From an uncultured Alistipes sp. (GTDB lineage Bacteria > Bacteroidota > Bacteroidia > Bacteroidales > Rikenellaceae): a stretch of 9,562 nt of DNA. The DNA lies in the NCBI GenBank assembly GCA_959604655.1, contig CAUHCL010000081.1, forward strand, positions 1-9,562, in the 5' to 3' direction. Below, in pieces: positions 1-5,360 of the stretch. Each line of letters opens with the position of its first letter. Within the stretch, counting starts at the first letter, position 1. Both the position numbers and the translations under genes were made by a program. The notes beneath the pieces are model-generated. The model searched no databases. It was not told the DNA's origin and saw nothing but the letters and a program-made list of their open reading frames with translations.

Positions 1-4
1 CGCT

Positions 5-53
5 GAATCGGATGCCTTCGGCACTTTTGAAGCAATCAAAAGATTTCCGATTC
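5..53. other. Predicted three-way-junction fold
   Basis: Three perfect complementary pairs nest here. GAATCGG (5-11) pairs with CCGATTC (47-53) and encloses a small hairpin TGCC/GGCA (13-16 with 20-23, loop TTC) and a second hairpin CTTTTGA/TCAAAAG (24-30 with 36-42, loop AGCAA). The two inner stems abut, as in a three-way junction. No T-run follows, so it does not look like an intrinsic terminator. It could be the 3' part of an RNA or leader element that begins outside the window, or a DNA palindrome cluster like others here. The pairing is visible; any function is unknown. Confidence 0.35.
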
Positions 54-83
54 TTCACGCTTCGTCGCTGCGGCCGCCCTTTT

Positions 84-209
84 CCCGAAATCGCTTCTGC
101 CGCGGGATGGGCTGACGCATGTAAATATTGCCCTCCGCAGGCTGCTGCCCGAATAACAAAACGCACTCCGACTGCCGTCGGCGAACTGCGCGGCTCAAAG
201 AGCCGCAAT
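84..209. repeat. GC-rich mosaic intergenic repeat, copy A
   Basis: This spacer holds four short modules that recur at 3982-4185. CCCGAAATCG followed by a CCGCGG-containing stretch (84-105) recurs at 4081-4101 on the same strand. The 20-nt module at 133-152, beginning CTCCGCAGGCTGC, recurs at 4025-4006 on the opposite strand with one mismatch. CTGCCGTCGG (172-181) recurs at 3991-3982. A hairpin module at 179-209, core GCGGCTC-AAA-GAGCCGC, recurs inverted at 4185-4156 with about one substitution and one indel. Frames crossing it give long but unconvincing reading frames, so I treat the stretch as non-coding. It is intergenic repeat DNA of unknown class. Confidence 0.6.
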
Positions 210-210
210 A

Positions 211-250
211 TTCACACGCGTCAGCCCGATCCCGCGACAGAGCGTGTGAA
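211..250. repeat. 9-bp inverted repeat beside repeat copy A
   Basis: TTCACACGC (211-219) and GCGTGTGAA (242-250) are perfect inverted copies separated by 22 nt. They lie immediately after the GCGGCTC hairpin and 40 nt before the promoter box of the tRNA gene. The arms could form a stem in a transcript or be a dyad binding site. The position next to the hairpin module parallels the inverted repeat at 4113-4139, so it may be part of the repeat family rather than a regulator site. Confidence 0.45.
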
Positions 251-289
251 GATTTGGTGCGGGAAAGGCTGAAATACGGGAAAAATTCT

Positions 290-297
290 TACCTTTG
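290..297 (+). promoter_or_regulatory. Bacteroidota -7 promoter box for tRNA-Arg
   Basis: TACCTTTG matches the Bacteroidota housekeeping -7 consensus TAnnTTTG exactly and ends 30 nt before the tRNA. No good TTTG-type -33 box is visible 19-21 nt upstream, so the call rests on the -7 match and its position. Confidence 0.5.
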
Positions 298-327
298 TCG
301 TTGCCGTACCCGACGGACGGCGGACAA

Positions 328-399
328 GGCTCCATAGTTCAAGGGATAGAACGAGGGTTTCCTAAACCCTAAATTCGCGTTCGAGTCGCGGTGGAGCTA
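328..399 (+). tRNA. tRNA-Arg (anticodon CCT)
   Basis: A full cloverleaf can be drawn by hand. The acceptor stem is 328-334 with 392-398, its first pair being a G-U wobble, and the discriminator is A399. U8 and A9 are present. The D-stem is GTTC/GAAC (337-340 with 349-352). The anticodon stem is AGGGT/ACCCT (354-358 with 366-370) around loop TTCCTAA, giving anticodon CCT (361-363), which reads codon AGG. The T-arm is 375-379 with 387-391 and loop TTCGAGT. The 3' CCA is not encoded. The gene stands alone, with argF' starting about 210 nt downstream. Ends may differ by one base because of the G-U terminal pair. Confidence 0.93.
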
Positions 400-501
400 C
401 GCCTTGAAGTGTGAGAAGGTAGCCCCCGACGGGGTGAAGCGTGTATGGTGACGGCTGTATGCGCTTTTGTTTTTCGCGGTCGTCGCCTGAGCACTCCCCG
501 C

Positions 502-591
502 CCGAATGACCCGAACGACATGAACGACCCGAGTGGTCCGAACGCCCCCAATGGCCCAAATGCCCCGCCCGACCGAACAAACGACTCAAAC
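502..591 (+). repeat. Degenerate 9-bp tandem repeat upstream of argF'
   Basis: About ten consecutive 9-bp units with consensus near CCGAACGAC fill this stretch: CCGAATGAC, CCGAACGAC, ATGAACGAC, CCGAGTGGT, CCGAACGCC, CCCAATGGC, CCAAATGCC, then more diverged units. The repeat is in frame with argF' and read as codons gives Pro/Asn/Asp/Gly/Ala-rich sequence. The frame is open from an ATG at 445, so it could in principle form a 55-residue N-terminal extension. More probably it lies in the 5' leader, because family members begin at the equivalent of the ATG at 610. Because units are multiples of three, copy-number change would not shift the frame. Confidence 0.75.
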
Positions 592-609
592 GATAAAACC
601 ATACAAGTC

Positions 610-1572
610 ATGAAAATTTTCAGAAGCGTAAAGGACATCGGCAATCTCGACGCCGCGTTGAAGGAGGCTTTCGAGATCAAGGCCGACCGATTCAAATACA
701 GTGATCTGGGCCGCAACCGCACGGCGCTGCTCATATTCTTCAACAACAGTCTGCGTACGCGTCTCAGCACCCAGAAGGCGGCCATGAACCTGGGAATGAA
801 CGTCATCGTGCTCGACGTGAACCAGGGTGCATGGAAACTCGAGACCGAGCGCGGCGTGATTATGGACGGCGACAAGGGCGAGCATCTGCTGGAGGCCATT
901 CCCGTCATGGGCAGCTACTGCGACCTGATCGGCGTTCGTTCGTTCGCCCGTTTCGAGAGCCGCGAGGACGATTACAACGAAAAGATTCTCGACCAATTCA
1001 TCCGCTACTCGGGCCGTCCCGTATTTTTCATGGAGAGCGCCACGGTGCATCCCTTGCAGAGCTTCGCCGACCTGATCACCATAGAGGAATACAAGGAGCG
1101 CAAGCGCCCCAAGGTGGTACTGACGTGGGCGCCGCATCCCAAGGCGCTACCGCAGGCCGTCCCCAACTCGTTCGCCGAGTGGATGAATGCCGCCGACGTC
1201 GATTTCGTCATCACCCACCCCGAGGGTTACGAGCTGGATCCCGCGTTTGCGGGCGACGCGCGCGTGGAGTACGACCAGATGAAGGCGTTCGAGGGTGCAG
1301 ATTTCATCTATGCCAAGAACTGGAGCTGCCCGGGCGTCACGCGTCCCGACGATTACGGCAAGGTGTTGAGCAAGGATATGAGCTGGACCGTGAGCGACCG
1401 TCAGATGGCCGTGACCAACAACGCCTATTTCATGCACTGCCTCCCCGTGCGTCGCAACATGATCGTGACCGACGATGTGATCGAGAGTCCGCGTTCGATC
1501 GTCATCCCCGAGGCCGCCAACCGCGAGATCTCGGCCACGGTGGTGCTGAAACGCATGCTCGAAGCCCTTTAG
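610..1572 (+). CDS. argF': N-succinylornithine (or N-acetylornithine) carbamoyltransferase
   Basis: This cytoplasmic enzyme transfers the carbamoyl group of carbamoyl phosphate to N-succinyl- or N-acetyl-L-ornithine in the acylated arginine pathway. The 320-residue product has the length of the Bacteroides fragilis enzyme and, from memory, resembles it along its whole length. Visible motifs are the carbamoyl-phosphate loop SLRTR (47-51), HPLQ (147-150) and HCLPVRRN (276-283), the last typical of the AOTCase/SOTCase branch rather than classical OTCase. At position 90, where the B. fragilis enzyme has Pro and the Xanthomonas acetylornithine enzyme has Glu92, this protein has Gly. Lack of Glu favours succinylornithine, but this is inference. 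I chose the ATG at 610 because it aligns with the family start; an in-frame ATG at 445 would add a low-complexity 55-residue extension. No strong promoter box was found between the tRNA and the gene, so read-through from the tRNA promoter is possible. Confidence 0.95.
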   Translation: MKIFRSVKDIGNLDAALKEAFEIKADRFKYSDLGRNRTALLIFFNNSLRTRLSTQKAAMNLGMNVIVLDVNQGAWKLETERGVIMDGDKGEHLLEAIPVMGSYCDLIGVRSFARFESREDDYNEKILDQFIRYSGRPVFFMESATVHPLQSFADLITIEEYKERKRPKVVLTWAPHPKALPQAVPNSFAEWMNAADVDFVITHPEGYELDPAFAGDARVEYDQMKAFEGADFIYAKNWSCPGVTRPDDYGKVLSKDMSWTVSDRQMAVTNNAYFMHCLPVRRNMIVTDDVIESPRSIVIPEAANREISATVVLKRMLEAL

Positions 1573-1593
1573 GCGAGGCGACCATACTCTGCC

Positions 1594-1652
1594 GTCGGGC
1601 TGCTCGGCCCGACGACATACCGAAAGCGGCGGCCCGAACGAGGCCGCCGCTT
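1594..1652. terminator. Double hairpin between convergent genes
   Basis: Two perfect hairpins lie between the ends of argF' and the convergent esterase gene. The first is GTCGGGC/GCCCGAC (1594-1600 with 1607-1613). The second, stronger, is AAGCGGCGGCC/GGCCGCCGCTT (1624-1634 with 1642-1652), an 11-bp stem with a 7-nt loop. The U-tract is short on both strands (TT before AAGTT on plus, TTTC on minus). It probably acts as a two-way terminator given its position, but it is less classical than the one at 7788-7821. Confidence 0.6.
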
Positions 1653-1659
1653 AAGTTGT

Positions 1660-2577
1660 CTACCGTCCGCCGAATCGGCGCGTGAAGAATGGCAGCGCCG
1701 TGTAGAGCGCCGAGTGCCAGTATTCCCATGTGTGGCCGCCGTCGCGGACGCGGAGTTGGCAGGGGATACGCTTCGCGCGCATGGCCTTCACGAAGTCGAT
1801 GTTGCAGTCGAACAGAAAATCGTCGTCGCCGCAGTCGACGAACCACGCCACCGAGCGCAGCGCGTCCGTCGTCGCGTCGTCGGCCGAAAGCACGTACTCC
1901 ACGCAGCTGAGGCGATGCACGGCATCGGTGAGCAGCGCCGTCTTGTCACCCGCCTCGACCTTGGCCGCATCGGCTTCGGGCAGGTGCATGAGCGCGCTCA
2001 TGGCATAGCATGCGCAGAACATGTCGGGATGGCGCTGCGCGTAGCTCGTACAGCCTCCGCCGCCCATCGACAGCCCCGCTATGGCGCGATGCTCCTTGTC
2101 GGCCTCGATGCGGTACTTGCTCTCCACGGCGGGCACGAACTCCTCGAAGAAGAACTTCTCGTAAGCCCATCCCTCCATGTCGAAATAGCCGTTCCACTTG
2201 CCTTCGGCGACGTTGCCGCCCGCGTCAGGAGTGACGATTATCATGGGGCACGCCTCGCCCGAGGCTGTGAGCTGATCCATCACGTCCTTCACGTGTCCGC
2301 GGTCATACCAGCTTCGGTCGATGTCGTTCATGCCGTGCAGCAGGTAGAGGACGGGGTAGCGTCGCGAGGGGTCGGCATCGTAACCCGCAGGCAGGAAAAC
2401 CGAGTAGTTGCGGTCGGCGTCCAGCACGGTGCTGCGTATGGTGCAGTGCTCCACGCGGCTCATGTTGCGCAGCCACGCGGCCAACATCGCCGCGTTGTCG
2501 TCGTCATTCTGCGCCGAAGCGTCGATCGAGACAGATATCGCCGCGACCGATAACAAAAGGAAAAGGATTTTTTTCAT
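1660..2577 (-). CDS. Secreted esterase, alpha/beta-hydrolase (esterase D/feruloyl esterase-like)
   Basis: The 305-residue product starts with a signal peptide: MKK, a hydrophobic stretch to about residue 18, then ASA before Gln23, a good signal peptidase I site. The rest is an alpha/beta-hydrolase of the putative esterase family (Esterase_D, related to antigen 85 and feruloyl or acetyl esterases). It shows the oxyanion region YLLHG (78-82), the nucleophile elbow GLSMGG with Ser170, a probable acid Asp253 in CGDDDF, and catalytic His282 in GGHTWEYW. Such enzymes remove acyl or phenolic esters from plant polysaccharides, but substrate cannot be read from sequence. It lies 63 nt downstream of the membrane-protein gene on the same strand and may be co-transcribed with the sigma factor. 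A weak -7-like box, TACGATTG (2617-2610 on the minus strand, one mismatch), could give it its own promoter. Confidence 0.88.
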   Translation of the reverse strand: MKKILFLLLSVAAISVSIDASAQNDDDNAAMLAAWLRNMSRVEHCTIRSTVLDADRNYSVFLPAGYDADPSRRYPVLYLLHGMNDIDRSWYDRGHVKDVMDQLTASGEACPMIIVTPDAGGNVAEGKWNGYFDMEGWAYEKFFFEEFVPAVESKYRIEADKEHRAIAGLSMGGGGCTSYAQRHPDMFCACYAMSALMHLPEADAAKVEAGDKTALLTDAVHRLSCVEYVLSADDATTDALRSVAWFVDCGDDDFLFDCNIDFVKAMRAKRIPCQLRVRDGGHTWEYWHSALYTALPFFTRRFGGR

Positions 2578-2640
2578 TGTAGTGTCATGGGTTGGTTAAA
2601 CTTTTCAGGCAATCGTAGCGGGGCGTCGCCCCATAGGCGG

Positions 2641-3240
2641 TCATTCGCAGTCGCGCATGAAGTCGTCCAGTTCGCGCATGGAGCGTTTCAGCGATTCGAT
2701 GTGCCGCTGCTCCCACCTCTCGAGACGCACGGCCAGCATGTATCCGCCCGCGAACAGCAGCGCGAGCAGCGTGATGAGCAGCAGGAAGCTCCACCATCCG
2801 TCGGAGCCGCGCACGAAGTCGAAAACGACCTTCAGACCGTACACCGCGGCTATGTAGACGAATCCCCAGCGCATGGCCGAGCGCGAGAAGCGCGAGTAGT
2901 CGAGCAGCATGCGTTCGCGCTCCACCAGACTTATGCGGGCGTTGTCGGCGCGCATGTACACCCTCACCTGGTATATCGATGCCGCCATCCCCGCCATGAA
3001 AAAGAGCGTGAGCGGAATGATTACGTCGCCCAGATTCTCCGACCGCCATGCGACCTGCAACAGAAAGATCCCGAACAGCACCCCTGCCGCCACGTTGATC
3101 CATCCGTAACGACGCAGCTTGCCCGCATCGCCCTTCACCGCCATGCGCAGCATCTCGGGCGTGACGATGGGCTCGCGCTCCACTCGTCGCGACAGCTCCG
3201 ACCATTCGCGGCGTATGTCGTCCATATTCAGTTCTCCCAT
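2641..3240 (-). CDS. Four-helix membrane protein, putative partner of the ECF sigma factor
   Basis: The product has 199 residues. A charged cytoplasmic-type N-terminal segment (1-44) is followed by four predicted membrane helices at about 46-64, 71-91, 124-143 and 149-170 and a basic, helical C-terminal tail (171-199). I recognise no enzyme motif, and the HxxxCxxC zinc motif of classical anti-sigma factors and a FecR domain are absent. The start at 3240 was chosen because it lies 23 nt after the sigma stop and is preceded by a purine-rich AAGAGAAGAGAG stretch; an alternative ATG at 3225 is five residues in, and a longer open frame overlaps the sigma gene heavily. The position directly after an ECF sigma gene suggests an anti-sigma factor or a membrane regulator, but this is inference from context. 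The C-terminal segment could instead be a simple structural tail. Confidence 0.82.
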   Translation of the reverse strand: MGELNMDDIRREWSELSRRVEREPIVTPEMLRMAVKGDAGKLRRYGWINVAAGVLFGIFLLQVAWRSENLGDVIIPLTLFFMAGMAASIYQVRVYMRADNARISLVERERMLLDYSRFSRSAMRWGFVYIAAVYGLKVVFDFVRGSDGWWSFLLLITLLALLFAGGYMLAVRLERWEQRHIESLKRSMRELDDFMRDCE

Positions 3241-3263
3241 AATCTCTCTTCTCTTATGATCCC

Positions 3264-3743
3264 TCACTCTTCGCTCATGCGCTGCAAACGCTCCTTTATG
3301 CGCATCAGCTTGACCGCCACGTTGGATTTGGTGATACCCATGATGTCCGATATCTCGGCATACGACCGCTCTTCGAGCCACAGCAGTATGAGCGCCCGAT
3401 CGAAACGGTTGAGGCGCCCTATGAGCCTGTAAAGCTCGCGAAGTTGCGGACCCCGATCCTCGTCGGCGCACAGCTCGGCCCCCACGTCGAGCGACACGCC
3501 GCGCGGACGCGACGACTTGCGCCTGACGAACGACACGCACGTATAGAGGGCCACGCGATAGATCCACGTCGAGAGCGAACTCTCGCCGCGGAAGCTGCCG
3601 TAGCTGCGCCACAGATTCACCAGCACCTCCTGGTAGTAGTCGGCCATCTCCTCGCGGTCGTCGGCATAGACCGAACACACCTTGTAGATGACGGCCTTGT
3701 ACTGCTCGACGATGCCGACGAACTCCTCCTCGCTCCTCTTCAT
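3264..3743 (-). CDS. ECF-type RNA polymerase sigma factor
   Basis: The 159-residue protein has the two-domain plan of an extracytoplasmic-function sigma-70 factor. Region 2 spans about residues 10-75, with the polymerase-binding segment DYYQEVLVNLW (35-45) and the -10-recognising stretch FRGESSLSTWIYRVA (51-65) followed by a basic RRK. After a linker rich in Asp/Glu, region 4 (about 100-155) contains the helix-turn-helix YAEISDIMGITKSNVAVKLMRIK that reads the -35 element. No C-terminal extension is present. It heads a minus-strand group with the membrane protein and possibly the esterase, and it would direct RNA polymerase to a small regulon, often including its own promoter. The start at 3743 gives the normal family N-terminus. 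The function as sigma factor is secure; the signal and regulon are unknown. Confidence 0.95.
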   Translation of the reverse strand: MKRSEEEFVGIVEQYKAVIYKVCSVYADDREEMADYYQEVLVNLWRSYGSFRGESSLSTWIYRVALYTCVSFVRRKSSRPRGVSLDVGAELCADEDRGPQLRELYRLIGRLNRFDRALILLWLEERSYAEISDIMGITKSNVAVKLMRIKERLQRMSEE

Positions 3744-3771
3744 ACGGCTGCGGTCGGGTTTAGCGTTTCGA

Positions 3772-3801
3772 CGATATCTTCAGCACCCAGGTCGATATCG
3801 A
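3772..3801 (-). promoter_or_regulatory. CGATATC direct repeat ahead of the sigma gene
   Basis: CGATATC occurs at 3772-3778 and again at 3793-3799, exactly 21 bp or two helical turns apart. The distal copy lies inside a perfect 10-bp palindrome TCGATATCGA (3792-3801). They sit 29-58 bp upstream of the sigma start codon, where a promoter or operator would be expected. This could be the sigma factor's own promoter elements or a repressor site; chance is not excluded. Confidence 0.3.
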
Positions 3802-3912
3802 ACACACAAACAAAAAGACGATCATAACGGTTTTTTCGTAGTATTTAAGTCTGTCCACTCCGCGACCGCATGCTTCGTATGCGATCGCCTTCGGTTCAAT
3901 AGTCGCAAGATA

Positions 3913-3955
3913 GCAAAAAAAATTACAACCCGCGACTTTTTTTGCCGCGGGTTGT
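3913..3955 (-). terminator. Intrinsic terminator on the minus strand with no visible gene
   Basis: Read on the minus strand, a perfect 10-bp stem (ACAACCCGCG, 11-nt loop, CGCGGGTTGT; arms 3955-3946 and 3934-3925) is followed after AA by eight T residues (3922-3915). This is a textbook rho-independent terminator pointing toward the sigma gene, although no minus-strand gene lies upstream in the 347 nt to kdgK. The loop carries GCAAAAAAA, which is complementary to the T-run, so an alternative stem (3913-3921 with 3937-3945) competes with the terminator stem. It may insulate the sigma promoter or end a small RNA made from this spacer. Confidence 0.65.
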
Positions 3956-3981
3956 TGCAGTTCACAGGGCTGCACGGGGTA

Positions 3982-4185
3982 CCGACGGCAGAACGTCTTC
4001 GGCTCTCGGGCGGCAGCCTGCGGAGAACGCAACGATGCGAATGCCGTTGCGGGCCTCCGCGCGCCGAGGCTGCGGCCAGCCCCGAAATCGTTTCACCGCG
4101 GCACATTTGGGCTCCACCTTTTGGGGGATAAAAGGTGGAAACATCATAAAAGTATTTGCGGCTCTTTGAACCGCGCAGTTCGCCG
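3982..4185. repeat. GC-rich mosaic intergenic repeat, copy B, with long imperfect palindrome
   Basis: This stretch shares modules with copy A (84-209), in part inverted and in different order: 3982-3991, 4006-4025, 4081-4101 and the hairpin 4156-4185. Inside it, 4013-4073 forms a long imperfect palindrome of three consecutive stems: GCAGCCT/AGGCTGC, GCGGAG/CTCCGC and GCAACG/CGTTGC, 19 pairs in all with small internal loops. The same GCAGCCT, GCGGAG and CTCCGC elements recur in order at 6187-6227. No credible protein is encoded on either strand. With flanking sequence this fills most of the 559-bp divergent spacer between the sigma gene and kdgK. Confidence 0.6.
4113..4139. repeat. 10-bp hairpin with G-rich loop
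   Basis: TCCACCTTTT (4113-4122) and AAAAGGTGGA (4130-4139) are perfect inverted copies around the loop GGGGGAT. No T-run follows on either strand outside the stem, so it is not a standard terminator. It lies between the long palindrome and the GCGGCTC hairpin of repeat copy B, the same relative place as the inverted repeat at 211-250 next to copy A. Confidence 0.5.
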
Positions 4186-4255
4186 CCGCCCGCCGCCATG
4201 ATGTAGATTTTGCATACGTTCGTTCTATGACAGCCGTTTTCTCGACTTTTTTTCG

Positions 4256-4263
4256 TAGTTTTG
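4256..4263 (+). promoter_or_regulatory. Bacteroidota -7 promoter box for kdgK
   Basis: TAGTTTTG matches TAnnTTTG exactly and ends 39 nt before the kdgK start, giving a leader of roughly 30 nt. A convincing -33 TTTG is missing at the expected distance. It would drive the kdgK-eda-transporter group. Confidence 0.6.
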
Positions 4264-4302
4264 TATTCGGTTTCCGACCGACTAAAAATTCACAAACGCA
4301 TT

Positions 4303-5343
4303 ATGAGTAAAATTGTAACATTCGGAGAGATCATGCTGCGTCTGGCGACGCCCGATCATCTCAGATTTTCGCAGGCCCGCACGCTCAACGCGACCTTCGG
4401 CGGCGGCGAAGCGAACGTGGCCGTCTCGCTGGCCAACTACGGCGAGCAGGTCGATTTCGTCACGCGACTGCCGCAGAACGACATTGCCGCGGCATGCGTG
4501 GGCGAGCTGCGCCGCTACGGCGTGGGCGTCGACAACATCGTCTACGGAGGCGACCGCCTCGGCATCTATTTCCTCGAAACGGGAGCCGTGGCGCGCCCGA
4601 GCAAAGTCGTTTACGACCGTGCCCACTCGTCGATCTCGACCGTCGAGCGCGGTATGATCGACTGGGACAAGGTGTTCGAGGGTGCCGACTGGTTCCACTG
4701 GACGGGCATCACGCCCGCCATAAGCGCCTCGGCCGCCGAGGTGTGTCTCGACGCGTGCCGCGCCGCCAACCGACTCGGCGTCACGGTGTCGTGCGATCTC
4801 AACTACCGCAAGAATCTCTGGAAATACGGCAAGGCCGCATCGGAAGTGATGCCCGCGCTCACGGAGTGCTGCGACGTGATCCTCGGCAACGAGGAGGATG
4901 CCGAGAAGGTGTTCGGCATAAAGCCCGAGGGCTTCGACGCGGCCGCCACGGCGGGCAAGGTCGACGCGGCGTCGTTCCGCAGCGTCTGCACGCAGCTCAT
5001 GGCCCGATTCCCGCGCGCCAAGAAGGTGGTCATAACCCTACGCGGCTCGATCAACGCCGACCACAACACCTGGGGCGGAGTGCTCTACGACGGCGAGACG
5101 CTCTACGAGTCGCCGCGCTACGACATAACCCACATAGTCGACCGCGTGGGCGGAGGCGATTCGTTCATGGGCGGTCTTATCTATGGTCTGCGCAACTTCG
5201 CGGGCGATGACCAGCGTGCGCTCAACTTCGCCGTGGCGGCCTCGTGCCTCAAGCACACCATCTACGGCGACTTCAACATGGTGAGCGTGGCCGAGGTGGA
5301 GAATCTGATGAAGGGCGACGGCTCGGGCCGAGTGGCCAGATAA
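4303..5343 (+). CDS. kdgK: 2-keto-3-deoxygluconate kinase (PfkB/ribokinase family)
   Basis: The enzyme phosphorylates 2-keto-3-deoxy-D-gluconate with ATP to KDPG in the cytoplasm, the step before Eda in uronic-acid breakdown. The 346-residue product carries PfkB signature 1 around TFGGGEANVAVSLANYG (31-47), a substrate-side segment with RLGIYFLETG (85-94), and PfkB signature 2 DRVGGGDSFMGGLIYGL (280-296), in which Asp286 is the catalytic base. The assignment to KdgK rather than another sugar kinase rests on overall resemblance and on eda following directly. The ATG at 4303 fits the usual MSKIVTFGEIMLRL start; a TTG at 4261 in the same frame overlaps the promoter box and is rejected. A segment at about 205-230, rich in Ala and Gly, is a lineage insertion before the ATP-side strand. 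It is the first gene of three on this strand. Confidence 0.93.
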   Translation: MSKIVTFGEIMLRLATPDHLRFSQARTLNATFGGGEANVAVSLANYGEQVDFVTRLPQNDIAAACVGELRRYGVGVDNIVYGGDRLGIYFLETGAVARPSKVVYDRAHSSISTVERGMIDWDKVFEGADWFHWTGITPAISASAAEVCLDACRAANRLGVTVSCDLNYRKNLWKYGKAASEVMPALTECCDVILGNEEDAEKVFGIKPEGFDAAATAGKVDAASFRSVCTQLMARFPRAKKVVITLRGSINADHNTWGGVLYDGETLYESPRYDITHIVDRVGGGDSFMGGLIYGLRNFAGDDQRALNFAVAASCLKHTIYGDFNMVSVAEVENLMKGDGSGRVAR

Positions 5344-5360
5344 GATTTTAATGTGTATTT

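Noticed and set aside
12..272. Open frame of 86 codons ahead of the tRNA
   Set aside because: It crosses the three-way fold and repeat modules, has no family resemblance, and shares a peptide only with another frame over the repeat.
445..609. N-terminal extension of ArgF' from the ATG at 445
   Set aside because: The added 55 residues are low-complexity and absent from the family as I know it; the start at 610 fits. Kept as a question in the findings.
328..610. tRNA-linked integrated element
   Set aside because: I found no repeat of the tRNA 3' end, no integrase and no change of gene type downstream; argF' is a housekeeping gene.
2620..2632. GGGGC-GTC-GCCCC hairpin after the membrane-protein gene
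   Set aside because: Five base pairs and no T-run on the minus strand; not enough to call a terminator.
3822..4199. Frames of 90-147 codons on both strands in the sigma/kdgK spacer
   Set aside because: They follow palindromic repeat DNA, show no domain, and overlap each other on both strands; a terminator and a promoter lie inside the region.
4261..4302. Upstream TTG start for KdgK
   Set aside because: It overlaps the -7 promoter box, so it would lie at or before the transcript start; the ATG at 4303 matches the family.
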